Source of the DNA: Macrotis lagotis | Taxonomy: Eukaryota; Chordata; Mammalia; Peramelemorphia; Peramelidae | Assembly: GCF_037893015.1 (NCBI RefSeq) | Contig: NC_133658.1 | Span: forward strand, 286,383,719-286,447,718 | Reading direction: 5' to 3' | Length of the DNA: 64,000 nt | Part shown: positions 1 through 14,404 of the stretch, piece after piece | How positions within the stretch are numbered: the first letter of the stretch is position 1 | How the letters are laid out: each line of letters starts with the position of its first letter | The notes under the pieces: model-generated | Seen by the model: the letters and a program-made list of their open reading frames with translations, nothing else | What the model was told of the DNA's origin: nothing | Database searches by the model: none | Program-made: the position numbers and the translations under genes

Positions 1-782
1 AAAAATGAAATTCTATAAATGTTTAGAGGTTACAGATGACAGAGTAGATGGAGTAGTTGAACTAGAGGACCTTTGATATTCCTTTCAGTTTTTAATCTTT
101 GATCCTACATCATGCTCCTAGAGAGAAGTGTTTGTTGTTGTTGTTGTTGTGGTGGTGGTGGTGGTGGTAATAGTGGTGGTAGCTATGGTGTATGGTAGAA
201 TGTGTTTCATTCAGCATGGAGGAGTGAAGGGAGTCCTGGATTTGGAGTTAGAAGATGTGCATTCTAATTTGACAAATTAGATAATTTGACAAGTCACTTC
301 CCCTCTATGATCTCAAATTTCTCATCTATAAAGCAAGAGGATTGTTCAAGATGACCTTGGATGGAAGTCCTATCCAGATAGTAGTCCTTTGATCTCTTTG
401 GAGAGTTTGGGGGGAGATAGTGTTTGATCCACACTTTGAAGAATGTGGGATTTTGATACTGAGAGATTTGTTTTCCAAACAAAAGTGAGAGTGTGACCAG
501 AGGCATATTTCTTTGTGTACAGCTTGAGGAAAGGACCTTTTGTCTTTGTTTTCCCAGACTCTGACATAGTGCTTTATATCTTATAAGCACTTAATAAAGG
601 TTTGCTATCTTGAATTAAAATGAGAAATCACAATCCATATTCAGCTTCATGAATTTGTATGTCATAATTGTGCAGAGGATATTCTCATCTTCTCTGTATC
701 ATTCCAATTTTAGTACATATGCTGCTAAAGTGAGCACCACAATCTATACTCAGGAAACATCTTGTTTTGAGGCAAGATAGTC
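1..782. other. Non-coding sequence with a (TTG)n/(GTG)n tract
   Basis: No exon or family recognised. A triplet microsatellite, TTG units passing into GTG units, occupies 131-181. The rest is AT-rich intron-like DNA. Confidence 0.5.
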
Positions 783-1030
783 TAGGAAAGTGAGCAGTGG
801 ATAGGGTGCTGGATCTAAACTCAAGAAGACTCCTCTTCCTCAGTTCAAATCTGGCCGAGCCACTTCCTAGCTGTGTGTGACCCTGGGCAAATCACTTAAC
901 CATGTTAGCCTCAATCTCTCGTAGGCAAAATGAGCTAGAGAAGGAATGGTAAACAACTTGAGTATCTTTACCAAGAAATCCCCACATGGGGTTATGAAGA
1001 GTTGGACATGACTGAAAATTTTATAACAAT
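783..1030 (+). repeat. Mar1-type CORE-SINE
   Basis: Diverged tRNA-derived SINE with the CORE segment (TAGCTGTGTGTGACCCTGGG, then AAATCACTTAACC) and the characteristic 3' end with CACATGGGGTTATGAAGAG and TTGGACATGACTGA. The family name is tentative. Confidence 0.65.
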
Positions 1031-1196
1031 AGTAACAGCAAAAAAAGACTAGGAGAAGTTTGGATTTTATTCATTTTGTAGTAAGGAGCCATTGAAGAAT
1101 TTTGAGGAAAGGAGAAACATGATTAGAGATGAGCTTTCAGAAGATTCATGTATATCTACATCCAACCCAGAAACGTTCTGTTTCCATGCTCTGCTT

Positions 1197-1422
1197 AGAA
1201 CAGAATGCTCAGAAAACAAATAAAAAAAAAAAGGAGGGGTGGCTAGGTGGCGCAGTGGATAGAGCACCAGCCCTGTAATCAGGAGTACCTGAGTTCAAAT
1301 CTGACCTCAGACACTTAATAATTACCTAGCTGTGTGGCCTTGGGCAAGCCACTTAACTCCATTGCCTTGCAAAAACTAAAACAAAACAAAACAAAACGAA
1401 ACGAAAAGAACAGAATGCTCAG
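1197..1422 (+). repeat. WSINE1-type SINE with 16-bp target-site duplications
   Basis: Direct repeats AGAACAGAATGCTCAG at 1197-1212 and 1407-1422 bracket a SINE whose head GGCTAGGTGGCGCAGTGGAT starts near 1240 and whose tail is TTGCCTTGCAAAAAC plus (AAAAC)n. An extra A-rich stretch of about 20 nt separates the left duplication from the SINE head. Upstream, 1060-1160 looks like a fragment of the long repeat family seen at 42,715. Confidence 0.8.
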
Positions 1423-2925
1423 GATTACTCATTGTCAACAGAAAATACCATCTCCTTCTTGTATTCTTATAAAGGCAAAGGAGTGGGCCAGATGGTTTCC
1501 AGAGGAAACTTCTAACTTTGGTGTTCTTGGTATCCTATCTCCACGTTCAGTGATTCTGGAGAAGGGACATCACCTCTCTTCTCAGATTTCTGTGGAGGTA
1601 GTGGAGTATACTGGAAGGAATCAGAAGATCAGGGTTTCCCCATGACTATGCAACTGCTACTACCACAACTAGTTGACAGATAGACATACAGACAGATTGA
1701 TCAGGTGATAGATAGATGGATAGATAGATAACTGTAGACTTACAAAGTGTTTTATCTATATTAGAAGTTATGTGACCTTGAATGAGTTACTCAACCTCTC
1801 TGTGCATTTGCGCAATAAGGGAGTCAGAAGGGATGATTTCTAAAATCCTGTTTAGCTTTAAAACATTATACTTCTTTGTTGAACTTCTCCAACCCAGACA
1901 CCCTGAATCCCTGGAGAATTCACTAGACCAGTGGCTCACAGATAAAATTCTTTGCTGTCTAAAAAAATGTGTTGACAGTATATCCCTCAACACAAGAGAC
2001 TCAGTGCAGGAGTGTGAGCATTATGCCAAGAATTTGCAGGAGATCAGTTGGATTTTTACCAACCAGATGTGCAAGATAGATAGATATGTGTGTGTTTTTT
2101 ATATTGACTTCAGGTCAAGCATCTACAATTCAGTTAATTGCTGATCTCCTCTTCACCTATGTACATCACTACCCTGCCTTGAATTGGTAGACAGTTTTGG
2201 GCAATTGTTGTAGATAGAATTCATCACCCAATATGAAAATTAATTTCTCTGAACTGAGTTGGCTGGTGCTCAGATAAGAGCTGTGCAATTCATTTCCAAA
2301 TTCACGCCCCAAACCTTTGCAGCTTGATAGAACCTGCCACCAGGGTTTGTTCTCTGCTGGCACTCTCTCCATTGTCACAATGAGATATGTACACAAATAT
2401 ACATTTATATATGCATATGTGTATACACTTAACTCTATCCTGAAAAGGGTGTGATTCAAAAAAAGAGCTTTAAAAATCACACACATTTCCCCCCAATAGG
2501 TGAAGAAGCAGCAGCATGCTTGTAACTGTGTAACAACTGACTTTCTTTTTTAAACCTATACATAACACACTTTTAAATTTAATCTGAATGAACATTTTAT
2601 CCTTCTCTTTTTAAAGTCTAGACAATCAACAAAACAGTAATTCAAGTTCTGGTTTTGTAGCATCTGTTTATTTCCAAAGTATAAATGTTCATACTGATAA
2701 TTTAACAATGTGTCCATATGAGCTAAATCGAACATATCCTAGTGAAGAGGCCATCATTGCATAAGCCTGGTGGTATGCTCAAAGAACCAAGAGACACCCA
2801 TATGTCTCTCAATCTGCTTGTATTTCTGTTGCCCCCTCAGGTAGCAAATAGTGTCTAGAGTGAGGCAGTTGAAAGCCCTCTGCTCTTCTATGACCTTATC
2901 ACAGGTATTATGTTTAGTTCTTAGT
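1423..2925. other. Unassigned intron-like sequence with a (GATA)n stretch
   Basis: No exon recognised. A degenerate (ATAG)n/(ACAG)n tract lies at about 1676-1732. Open frames here have no recognisable protein similarity. Confidence 0.4.
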
Positions 2926-3400
2926 GACATTAACTTTGAGAAAACATTTAAAAAACTGAAACTTGTCCAGAGGAGGGTGGAGGACTCCCAGGATAATACA
3001 GGGATTGGAAGTCATGTCATAAGTTGAAGGAACTGGAGATGATTAGCCTGGAGAAGAGAAGATTTAGGATGGATATACTAGCAGTCTTCAAGGATTTGAA
3101 TAGTTGTTCTATGGATTTGTTCTGCATGGCCCCAGAGGGCAGAATTATGAGCAGTGAGTGGAAATTCAAGATGCCAATCTAAAAGGGATGTCAGGAGAAA
3201 TTTCCTAACTATTAGAGATGTCCAAAAGTTAAATGGATTGCCCTGAGAAGTAGTGCTATGCCCATCATTGGAGGTCTTCAGATAGGGAGTTAGATGTCCA
3301 CTTTTTGGAGGGGGCAGTAGTGTCAAAGGATATTCTTGGTCAAATATGGATTAAGCCATATGACCTCTGAGCTCCTTTGCAACCGAGATTCTGTAATGCT
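2926..3400 (+). repeat. CR1/L3-type LINE, 3' end
   Basis: The order of phrases typical of CR1/L3 3' ends is present: TTAGCCTGGAGAAGAGAAGA, GTCTTCAAGGATTTGAA, GCCCCAGAGGGCAGAA, TCAGGAGAAATTTCCTAACT, GAGGTCTTCAGATAGGGAG, CCTCTGAGCTCCTTTGCAAC and GATTCTGTAATG. Confidence 0.75.
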
Positions 3401-6189
3401 TCTAGTCAGGAGATTTTTCTGACTATGTGGTATTATTTTTAAAAATTCCTCCCTAAGGTATTTGGATTAGTCATAGACTCAAATAATCCTCGAATTCCAA
3501 GAGGAAGGGGATGGGACGAAGTTTAGCCTCCCCTAGAGGCAGTCAAACAGCCAGCTGTCCTCTCCGGCAAAATATTTGCATCTGTGCCAAAAGGAGGACA
3601 TTTGGCTCATTAAATGGTCTTGCAACATGCCTCCTGTATTGGCTGCTTCTCCAGAACCCCCTTTTCCAGTATGAAGAATAAAGATATGAATCTCTGGCAA
3701 TTACTTCAGTAATACAATTTTCGTAGCTCCTCCAAACAGTAGAGGCCTCCTTTGGAGAGAAGCATGCAAGTGCCTGCCATCACCGGGAGGAAAACTCATG
3801 ACAAGTCTGGCTGATAAAGTGTTTTTCTTCTGAAAATTAATTTAAGGTTAAAGGAAATTTAATTTCTTTTCCCGTAGGTGTGTGACGCCCTAGCCACAGG
3901 AAAGGGGTTATCCTAGCAGTTATGATTTGATTAGTTTGGAGAGAGGAACGTTTCCCCATCCTGCACATGTTATATAAACAATTTCACACCATTCACAGTC
4001 TCCTGTGTGAAAGTGTGAAGGGCAGACAAGTTCATACAATGTGTATTTATCAGTTGACTTTGAGATGCTTTCCAAGAACTGTAAGGTAATGAGCTCTGTC
4101 TTTGGAGGTGTTAAATAGGAGACTGGATGGCCTTTTGTCAGGGATATTGTGAGATTAATTCATCCTTTTGGCAAATCAAAGTAAAGAGAACAGTGATTTC
4201 TATTGGGGGGGGGATTTGCCCATCCAGCATATGTAAATTGATAGATTTGTTCTAGAGTAAGAACTCTTTACCATTTTAGTGTCATGTGTAATTCCTTTGG
4301 AAATCTGGTGAGACCTAATAGGTCTTTTGTCAGAAAAATGTTTTAAGATGCTCAAAATATACAGGGTTACCAGGGAAACCCAAGACATTGAAAGGCAGTT
4401 ATCAAAATATTTTAAATCAGGCTCACAGATGCCAGATTAAGAACCTAGATTGTAGAAATTTGTAGTTAGCCCTCTTATAGCAAACAGGAAAAGTAAGTTG
4501 AGTCTCCTCATTAGCGCTTTGTCTAGAAGAACTTTGTCATCCTGTTTTATCCTTATTGCACAATAGAATGATAGTGAAGCAAATTATTTCCAGCACCAGA
4601 TGTGTATGAAAGGATAACTGCATCCAAGTATGATGAGACATCAGGGTCTTTGTGGTATGTGTATCACAACTTGAATTCTACTGAAACCTTTAAAGGAAGA
4701 ATCACTTACTTTGGTTTCATGAAAGCCTTGCCTGCTCACCCACAAAAACTCTCATCCCTAGTCAGAGATTCAATCAAACAAATTTATCCTTATTTGAATG
4801 ACTTAAAACAAAAGGGGAAACAAATATCTAGCTTCAGAAATTATCTTTTCCTTATGGCCAATTGAATACATATGTGTTCCTGTTTGGATATTTGCATGCA
4901 TGTTTAGATCTCTGTGTGCATCTGTGTCTTCTTGGGGCTTCTTTTCCTCTGGATTAAAAGTGGTAGAGATGGAAACTCAGAGATCATTTAACCTAAACTC
5001 ACTGATCAGATGGGGAAACTGAGTCAATCCCATGCTCCAGGATCCTGTAACAGGGAAAGTAGATTTTTATTCTCTTTCAAAAATTAGGGAAGAACAGTCT
5101 GGTTGAGCATTTGGTTTAATGAATACTTGGTGGTCAAGATCCTCAGGAATCTATCTAATCATATATTTGAAGCCAATTACTCTGTCTCATGTCAATATAT
5201 CTAGAAGATAAATACAAGATCCTGAATGTTGAATTCACCTGATTCCTGGTTGGACTTGATGTCAAAACTCTTGTTCTGAACAGGGTCTTGGTGGTGGGAA
5301 GCCTTGATGGTTATAGAGACCTGTGATTGTTAGACTGTAAGTACCCTGAAGGCAGGGACTGTTTCTTTTTTAATCTCTATAGCCTTAGTGCTTAGCACTA
5401 AGTATCTGACATATAGTAGGCACTTAATAAAGGCTTGTTTGGTTTGCTTTTCTGAATATAGTTCATTGAAATAGGCAAGATGGCAGTGATTACAGGCCTC
5501 TAAATCCAATCCCTGAGCATATGGAAGAAGGGAAGACTGGAAGTGGAATCACTGGAAGTGATTATAGAGGTCTAGAGCAGAGTAGAGGGAACCTTCATAT
5601 TGTTCTGGATTAAGGAAGTATCCAAATCTTACCTCATAGTTAAAGTCTCATTTTCCCAGGGCCAGGGCGTATGAAAAAGAAAAATAAATGCTATATGAGG
5701 AGCCGTAATATAATGGTGTTTTTGGTGTTTTCCTTATTCCTGGACATTCAAAGATAGAAAATGAAATAAATTTTTCAGGATCCATGTTTAATATCAGTCC
5801 TAGTAGAACAGCCATTTTTGGATCCTAACACCTATGTCCCCATTGTTGAAGTTGCCAAGCTGGGACAGTATACCAAGCTGAACATACTAAGAATATGATT
5901 AGGAAGTTGGTGATGGTGTTGACATTGAAGAATTGTTTTATAAGATTTCTCATGGTGGGGAAGAGACCAGAAGTATATTAAAAAAAATCACAGGTGATAT
6001 TATTGCCTAAGAAAAGATGATGGGGACATCAAATAATTACTCATAAACTTCCTTAATCATATTATGCAATCTTTATAAGAATGATTTATTTTCATATTAA
6101 GGATGTCCTGTTTGAAAATATGAGATGGGAAGTTTTCCTAAATTAGTCTCCATAGTAAACTATATCTTTATAGTCACACAATCATTTAA
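3401..6189. other. Unassigned, mostly non-repeat sequence with an L2 tail
   Basis: An L2 3' end (CATATAGTAGGCACTTAATA) lies at about 5330-5430. The rest, including an 87-codon open frame at 4602-4865, has no recognised similarity. The stretch 3,580-3,990 looks free of repeats. Confidence 0.4.
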
Positions 6190-6890
6190 AAAATTTGTTG
6201 CATTTAAGTTTTGAACTGTCTCTCTCTTGCCCATCTTTCCCACCCTGCATTAGAGAGTGCCACCATTTGACATAGATTTATAAATATACCAAACTATACA
6301 ATGAATACTTCTATTTATCATAAAGTCCTTTCTCTGGAGATGGATAGTGTCTTCCCTCATAGATCCTTTGAGGTTCATTTGAATATTTCCAATACTCAGG
6401 ATAACTTAGCTGTTTAGTTATTCTTCAAATAATATTACATTTATGTATATGATATTCTCTTGGTCCTGCTTATTTAATTTTTCATTTTCCATGTTTTTCT
6501 AAAATCAATCAGCTCATCATTTCTTACAGCACAGTAATATTCCATCACAATCACATAACACAACTTGTTTAACCAATCCCTAATTGATAAACATTCCCTC
6601 ACAAAGAGAGCTGCTATAAATATTTTAGAAAATATAGGATTGTTTCCTTTTTCCCCAATCACCTTGGGAGACAGACCTAAAAGTGGTATTGCTGGGGCAA
6701 AGGGTATGTAATATAAATGTTTTTATAACTCTTTGGGTAAATTTTCAAATTGCTTTCCAAAATGGTTGGATTCCACAGTTCCACCAACAGGGTCCCAATT
6801 TCTTCACATCCCTTCCAACATTTGTCATTTTCCCCTTCTATCATTTTAGCCAGTCTGTTAGTGTGAGACATACATAATCATTTTAAAAGT
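6190..6890 (-). repeat. L1 3'-region fragment, antisense
   Basis: On the plus strand it shows the complement of a mammalian L1 3' region: ACAGTAATATTCCATCACAA, CAATCCCTAATTGATAAACA, TTGCTGGGGCAAAGGGTATG, ATTGCTTTCCAAAATGGTTG, TTCCACCAACAGGGTCCCAA and TTAGTGTGAGACAT. Confidence 0.7.
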
Positions 6891-7629
6891 ACTCTATTGG
6901 AGTATCAAGCCTCAGGTCATGACAAGGTCACTTTAATGACATTGATCATTACCCAAAAAAGGATCAGTCTAATGACTCACACATGGAAAAAGCTAGTTGG
7001 ATGAAAAATGCCTCTGATCAACATTTATTAAATGCCAACTATATGTGCTAGTACTGTTAGTTCACTAAGTCAGAATGCCAGTATATACAAGGTTTTCCCC
7101 AAGGTCTTAATGCAGTTTGAAGCTTTAACAGGTTGAGAGGAGCATAGCAAAATGGGCGTTGAACCGGGTTCAGAATTGAATAAATGGGAAGAGAGTAGAC
7201 CAGATTGTCTTTGGGAAATCACAAAGTATTATCAACAATCCCAGGAGTTCCTTCATTCAAAAACTTCTCTATAGACAAATATTCTCTTGCTGCTTTATTA
7301 CTAAGAATAATGGACACCAAAATCTCTGTAGATGCTTCCCAAGAGCAATAGAAAGAGCATAGGCATATACAGCCATTGATATTTTCCTTCCCCTCATCAG
7401 CAATAAGCCAATACATCCGCATACCATCTAGGTTAAGCCTATGGGAGAGATACTTGGTAGGACTAGTAGGCTGCAACCTATTTCTAGTAATAAACTATGT
7501 CCATTAAGTAGTACAAAGGATATCATTGAGAAAGATATGACTGGAAATAGGGATGAACCAGTTCCATGGCAAGAGGATATAATAATGATAGATGAATAGC
7601 TCTATTGATTTAATGGCATCCACAAAAAA
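6891..7629. other. Unassigned sequence
   Basis: A short piece with CATTTATTAAATGCCAACTA (about 7020) resembles the start of the long repeat family found at 42,715. Otherwise nothing is recognised. Confidence 0.35.
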
Positions 7630-8007
7630 TAGAAAAGAGTCCTAGAGATGCTATCAATTGGGGATTGACTGAACAAATTTTTTGTATATGATTGTGATGG
7701 AATATTATTGTGCTATAAGAACTGACAAGCTGGATGATTTAAAAAAAAACCTGGGAAGACTTTCATGAACTAATACACAGTGAAATGATCAAAATCAAAA
7801 GTATTGTATACAGTAACAGTGATATTGATTGATTATCTACTGTGAACAATTTAGCTATCTATTCTCAGCAATACAGTGATCCAAGGAGTTCTGAAGGACA
7901 TGATGAAAGGAGCTATATATTTCCAGAGAAATAACTAAAAGAGCAGATTGAAGATACTTTTTTCTTTATTACATTCTTTATTGTTTATTGTGTGTGTGTG
8001 TGTGAGT

Positions 8008-8057
<50 letters not shown>

Positions 8058-8275
8058 GGTTGTCTGTGTTTTCTTTCATAGTATGACTTACATGGAAATG
8101 TTTTTGTATGCGTATACATGTATAATCTATGTCAAATTGCTTTTCTTCTCAATGGGGGATGGGAGTGAAGGAGGTAGAGAATTTGGAACTCAAATTTGAA
8201 AAGAATATTAAAATTATTTTACATGGAATTAGGGAAGAATAAAAATATTAAATTTAATTTTTTAAAAAGAGCCCT
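7630..8275 (+). repeat. L1 3' end with internal (TG)n(GA)n microsatellite
   Basis: It contains GGAATATTATTGTGCTATAA, AACAATTTAGCTATCTATTC and CAGCAATACAGTGATCCAAG, phrases of marsupial L1 3' regions, and ends in an AT-rich tail. A (TG)n then (GA)n tract fills 7989-8055. Confidence 0.65.
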
Positions 8276-9530
8276 AGAGGAAGATCTCCACCATCTTAAA
8301 TAAGTTATTTAATAATGGATATATGAGGCAATCTCAATAAAAATCATATAGGTTGACTAAGTATTTTTTGGCAGTATATATCTAAAGATTATCACTATCT
8401 TGGTAAGTGAAAGAATAAGCATTTAGATATTGTCAATTTGTCTGGAAAGGAAATAAACCAGTGGGGGTGGGGAGTGAGGGGAGCAGGGAGAAGTGGTATG
8501 GTGTCTGAAATATTTTAGAGTTTTTGGATATTTGAAACATTGAAACTTAATCAAAGATAAATCTTTTCTTACTGTTCTTACTTCTCTCTCTTTGATGCTC
8601 AGGTTTTTAACTCAGTCCTTGAAGATTATACATCAATGCCATTCTCACTCTGTGACTCTTAAGAAACTTAAGTATTTAAAAGCCATTCATATTTGTTAGG
8701 GCTGACCCCAGAGTCTCTAGCATAAGTGTCATAGAAATATATATAAAACCATGAGCTGGGGTGCTATGAAAAAGTTTGGAGAGATCAGTTATATGGGTGC
8801 CCCAATTTTAGACCCCAGTTGATTCTACTGTGTATTTCTTCTGACTCACTAAAGGTCCTGAGTGTGATGTGTGACTTAACAGTTGATTCCAATATACATT
8901 TCTTCTTATTTCTGAATTTTTACAGTTGACTTGGACCAGATGCTAAACTAGATAACAAAACTAGCTGAACTTGCTGACAGTTTAACCCTATCCATGGATT
9001 TAATCAAATGAAGACTAGAGATTGAGATATGGAATGAGGCTTGAAGTAGGGGATTGTCTCCTGTAAAAATATAACTATGTGAACTCAGAGAGAAGAAAGG
9101 TTCTTGATTATGCATGCAGCCTTCTCTCCCTGCTCTCACTAACACAGCTCATTGTATTACTGTCTCAGTCACTGCCTCATTTTCTTTATCTGCAAAATGA
9201 GAGAGTTAGGCCAAAATGACCACTAAGGTTCCTTCCAGAACAATTTTGTTTTCTAAGTTTCTTTTGACCTCTAACATTGTATAGAAGTAAAATGGAATTT
9301 TAAAAGCTGAATAAGTTTCATTAGCTCACCAGAATCCTAACTGAATCAAACTATAAGTATAGAAGAACAGCAAACTTTCCAATACTGTTTAATATATTCT
9401 GAATTATATTCTAGTTATTTTTACATGTTTGATATCCCTTGCTATATGGTAAATTCTGTGCTGGCAAGAACATGACTTGAATATTTTTATATCCCGCCCC
9501 ACCATGCCCTGAATATAGTAGATACTCAAA
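8276..9530. other. Unassigned intron-like sequence
   Basis: No exon recognised. The end (about 9,430-9,530) resembles a decayed L2 tail. Confidence 0.35.
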
Positions 9531-9590
9531 TTTTCCTAGAATCGTAGAGTGTAAGAACTAGAAAGGACCTTAGGAATTATCTAGCTCAAT

Positions 9591-9665
<75 letters not shown>

Positions 9666-9800
9666 TCATTATATAGATGTAAATAAAAAAAGCTTCATAA
9701 AGGTTAAATGACTGTCAAAGATCACAAGGATAGTAATAAATGGCAGAACTGAGATTTAATTATAGGTCTTCTGATTTCCAGTCTAGTATTCTTTTCCTTA
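9531..9800 (+). repeat. MIR/CR1-like repeat interrupted by a (TC)n tract
   Basis: AGAACTAGAAAGGACCTTAG and TTATCTAGCTCAATCC precede about 70 nt of pure (TC)n at 9593-9663. After it come ATTATATAGATGTAAA, TCAAAGATCACAAGG and GGCAGAACTGAG, the usual order of this ancient repeat. Confidence 0.6.
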
Positions 9801-10489
9801 GACCATTTTTGTTGAATTGAATTAAATTGAATTGAAATCAGAATAGAAACAGCATTATCACCATCTGCATAAATAACACCTAACATCTGCCCCACCATTT
9901 ACCATTTTCAAGGAACTTTCATAGATACTCTCTCATTAAATCCTCATGAGACTGGGGACAGTGTTGGAAGCCAAGTTGAAGCTCCCAATGGCGGAAACAC
10001 TTGACACCTTAGCAGCCCAGAGAACAGTTTGTAACACAAAAGGTTTCTGCTCCAACCATTTAATTTTGATGCTAAATTTGGCTGCTGATAACAGGATGCA
10101 CAGCTCTAAGGCATTTTCAGTTCAAAGTAGCAGGTGCTTTAGATGCTTGGAGAACCACTAAGACATTCCTCTTCTATTTGGTAACTAGATTGTATTCACA
10201 TATATCACATGCCTTCATTTTATTGCTCTTGATGTAAAACTCTTTTCTGGATCCACATGTGGAAGTTTCTTCCCAATTCAAATGGAGAAACAAAACATAT
10301 CAGATATCCCAGAAGAAGCACTTTTTTTCAGATTCATTACATTTGTATCAAAATTCAGTTTGGAGAGGGGGTAGTGGTGATGATGATGATGGTACAATCC
10401 AGAGTCTGCCTGCACACTTATGGGGGATAGGGGAAGGAAAGCCCCCGAGAGAGTGTTATAGTAATTGGATCCTAGAGGGTGATAATTTA
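9801..10489. other. Unassigned sequence
   Basis: No recognised exon or family. A short (GAT)n tract lies at 10377-10391. Confidence 0.35.
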
Positions 10490-10690
10490 GGGTAAGGATC
10501 CTTAACCTGAGGTCCTTGGATCTCCAAGGGATCTATGAATGGATTTCAGGGGATCTATGAACTAGAATGAGAAAAAAATAATACTTTTTAAAAATTTTCA
10601 CTGACTTCCAATTGAAATTTAGGATTTCATTTTATTTAGACTTTTAAAAGTCCAATAGACATCACCAGACTGAGCAGGGGTCTATGCTAG
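10490..10690 (+). mobile_element. hAT/Charlie-like non-autonomous element
   Basis: It begins CCTTAACCTGAGGTCCTTGG and continues with GGGATCTATGAACTAG and CTTCCAATTGAAATTTAGGA, ending near GGGGTCTATGCTAG, resembling short hAT-Charlie derivatives of mammals. The inverted repeats are weak. A MIR-like fragment follows at 10,720-10,910. Confidence 0.4.
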
Positions 10691-10924
10691 ATCAGACTCC
10701 TACTGCCTAGGGAGTACTGATGATTAAATTTTTAGGATGAGAATCTGGTCCAATTCTCCTCTCTCAACCTTACATTGTATAGATGCAAAGAAAAGGAAGC
10801 TCAGAAAGATTATATGATCTTTGCCAAAGATCACAAGGGTAAATAGCAGAACAGATTTTGTTGTAGGTTGTCTGACTTCTGATAACTCCTGTCTCAGGAG
10901 AGTCAAGTGTTAAATTCTTTTTGT

Positions 10925-11030
10925 TCCAAGAAAGATTTTATTTATTTTGAATTTTACAATTTTCCCCCTATTCTTGCTTCCCCCACACACACACACAGAA
11001 GGTAGTCTGTTAGTCTTTATAATTGTTAAT
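10925..11030 (-). repeat. L1 fragment, antisense
   Basis: TTATTTTGAATTTTACAATT followed by a C-rich stretch and AGAAGGTAGTCTGTTAGTCT matches the L1-related fragment also seen at 13,190-13,310. Confidence 0.5.
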
Positions 11031-11963
11031 TCTTAAGGTGAGGATTTACACCTCCAAAATACAGGAAATCCTTTAAATCAGTACTGGATTTATTGTTTTG
11101 TTGATTGTCCAAACTTAAAAAGGTATTAGAGAAAATGTTAATAATGCAGATTAAACTTGAAAATGTACTGAACAAACACCCTTGGTCTATCAAGTAGGTT
11201 TTTTTGTTTTGTTTTTCCTCAGAGAGCTAGTTATTAAATGTTTATATATCCCCGAGTTCTTGACTAGTAAAAGTTAATGTCTACTGTATTACATAATGAG
11301 GAACAATGTAGCTGAGAACACTGTAAAAGAAGATCTGAGGAAATGGGTCCTCCATCTGGGAAGGAGCCCTCAGCCCACTACCAGCCTGGAAGAGCTACAC
11401 CTTGCCCATGTTAGCATCCTGGGACCAAAACCATATTGCTTCTTGCTGGGTACAGCTCTACCCAAACAGGATACTTGTCTTTTGCCCAGTGTTCTAAACT
11501 CCTGAAAGTTGTGCATAGAAATCAGAGCCATAACTAATATTCTGTTGGCATATTCATTTCCTAAGGAAAGCAACACAAAACATTTCTTCAAATCAACTTT
11601 ACATCCACAGGGCAGATAGAGAGGAGCCAGCAAAGGAATCACCTGGGACATGGTTGCCAGGGGAGAAAGTATACCAAAAAAGATTGTTATTAGATTTCAG
11701 ACTCAGTTGTCTCTACACTGCTGAAGGAATGGAGCCTTAAATTTTAGTGCCCTGGGATAAAACCTGTTCGTCCAAATTATGATTCTGTTTATAGTTGGGC
11801 ATTAGGAAGAACCAAGAATAAAACAGACATCAAGAAAATTTGTCCAACTCACTCTATAAAAGTTGTCTACAAACTAGATCTAGATGGCAAGGCCTTCTAA
11901 ACTTAAGAATCCTCCAAGGTCTCCCAATAGGATTAGTTCTTTGCTTTCAAACTGTTCATATTT
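11031..11963. other. Unassigned, mostly unique sequence
   Basis: I recognise no repeat or exon. It immediately precedes the PDCD6 retrocopy's insertion site. Confidence 0.4.
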
Positions 11964-13165
<1,202 letters not shown>

Positions 13166-13189
13166 TCATGGTTTTCCAACTACATGCAA

Positions 13190-13310
13190 CAGTAGATTTT
13201 ACCAATCATTTTTTTTGCAAGGTTTTGAGTTTTACATTTTTCTCCCTCTCTCCCTTTCCTGCCCCCCCACCCCCCGCCACAGAAAGCAGGGTGATATTCA
13301 CTTGATCACT
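13190..13310 (-). repeat. L1 fragment, antisense
   Basis: TTGCAAGGTTTTGAGTTTTA, CATTTTTCTCCCTCTCTCCC, a C-rich run (13261-13279) and CACAGAAAGCAGGGTGATAT. It is the same piece type as at 10,925. Confidence 0.5.
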
Positions 13311-14404
13311 CTTACTGAAAGGCGAAGACCATGCCATTCTAAATACTCCCAGCTAAAACATGTTAACCCCTGCATCAGTAACAGTTACTTTCTTCAAAGC
13401 AAAGGGAGATGCTGTCATCTTTCCAGTGCTTCAGAAGAGAGGCATTATGTGGCTAATTGTAAGCACTGCATTACATGCCAGAAGACTTCGGTGATATGAA
13501 TAATCTGCCTTGCACAATCTCTGCCAAGCATCCTTCTCTATAGCCATTGTGGGCTTGCTTCAGAAGGGGGGGGTGAGTCATATAGTCTTAGAATCATAGA
13601 ATGTTCACACTGGAAAGCGCTTTAGATGTCATCTAACCTAAAATCCTACCCAATATAACCATTCTCTCCATCTAATCTCCAATGTGAGACATGATGACCT
13701 AAAAGCAAGACTACTAGTTTTGGAATCAAAACCTAGTTTCAGATCTCAGCTCTGAGGTGTCAGTTACAACAGGTTGCCTCTCTGAACTTTGGTTTTCTTA
13801 TCTATAAAACAGGGATACTATGTTGTAAAGAAAATACTTGGTAAACCTTAAAGCATTGTAGAAAGGTGAAATATTATTATTGCTATGAGAAACTCAACTA
13901 TTTTACAAGACAATCCTTTCCATTTTTAGCAGCTCTAATTGTAAGGAAGCATTTTTGGCTTGTTTTTTTTTTTTTGAGTCAAAAAAAATCTATTATGCTC
14001 AAAATGGTTTCTTTGGTTCTAGTCTAGTTCTCTGGGATCAAGCAGAATAAATCTGCACTCTTTTATACAAAACCCTCCAAATATTTGAATTTATCATTTT
14101 TTTTCTACTTGAGTCATCTCTCCTCCATTAGCCCTCCAGGCTAAAATTCCTCATCCCTTCAGCTGTTCCTCAGGTAGACCAATTTCAAGTCTTAGCATCT
14201 GGGATGTCTAGTTCTAACCTCACTCTACATTCTAAATGTCCCTGATGGTCCCTTCCCAGGCTTCTGTATTATTCTTATTCACACTCTCTGTCCTAGTCTG
14301 CTGGCTGCTTTCCTTGCATGACATTTTATATTCCACTCTGGTGCATTCACAGAATTTGCTCCCCATATCTAGAATTTGACCTCCTCACCTTACCTCATAG
14401 AATC
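13311..14404. repeat. Unassigned sequence with MIR/CR1-like fragments
   Basis: 13,581-13,680 starts TAGAATCATAGAATGTTCAC and resembles a CR1/MIR-type tail. 13,690-13,880 is MIR-like (AACTTTGGTTTTCTTATCTA). Other parts are unassigned. Confidence 0.4.

Noticed and set aside
6677..6877. Pair of opposite-strand frames of 64 codons
   Set aside because: Both are chance frames in an L1 3' region.
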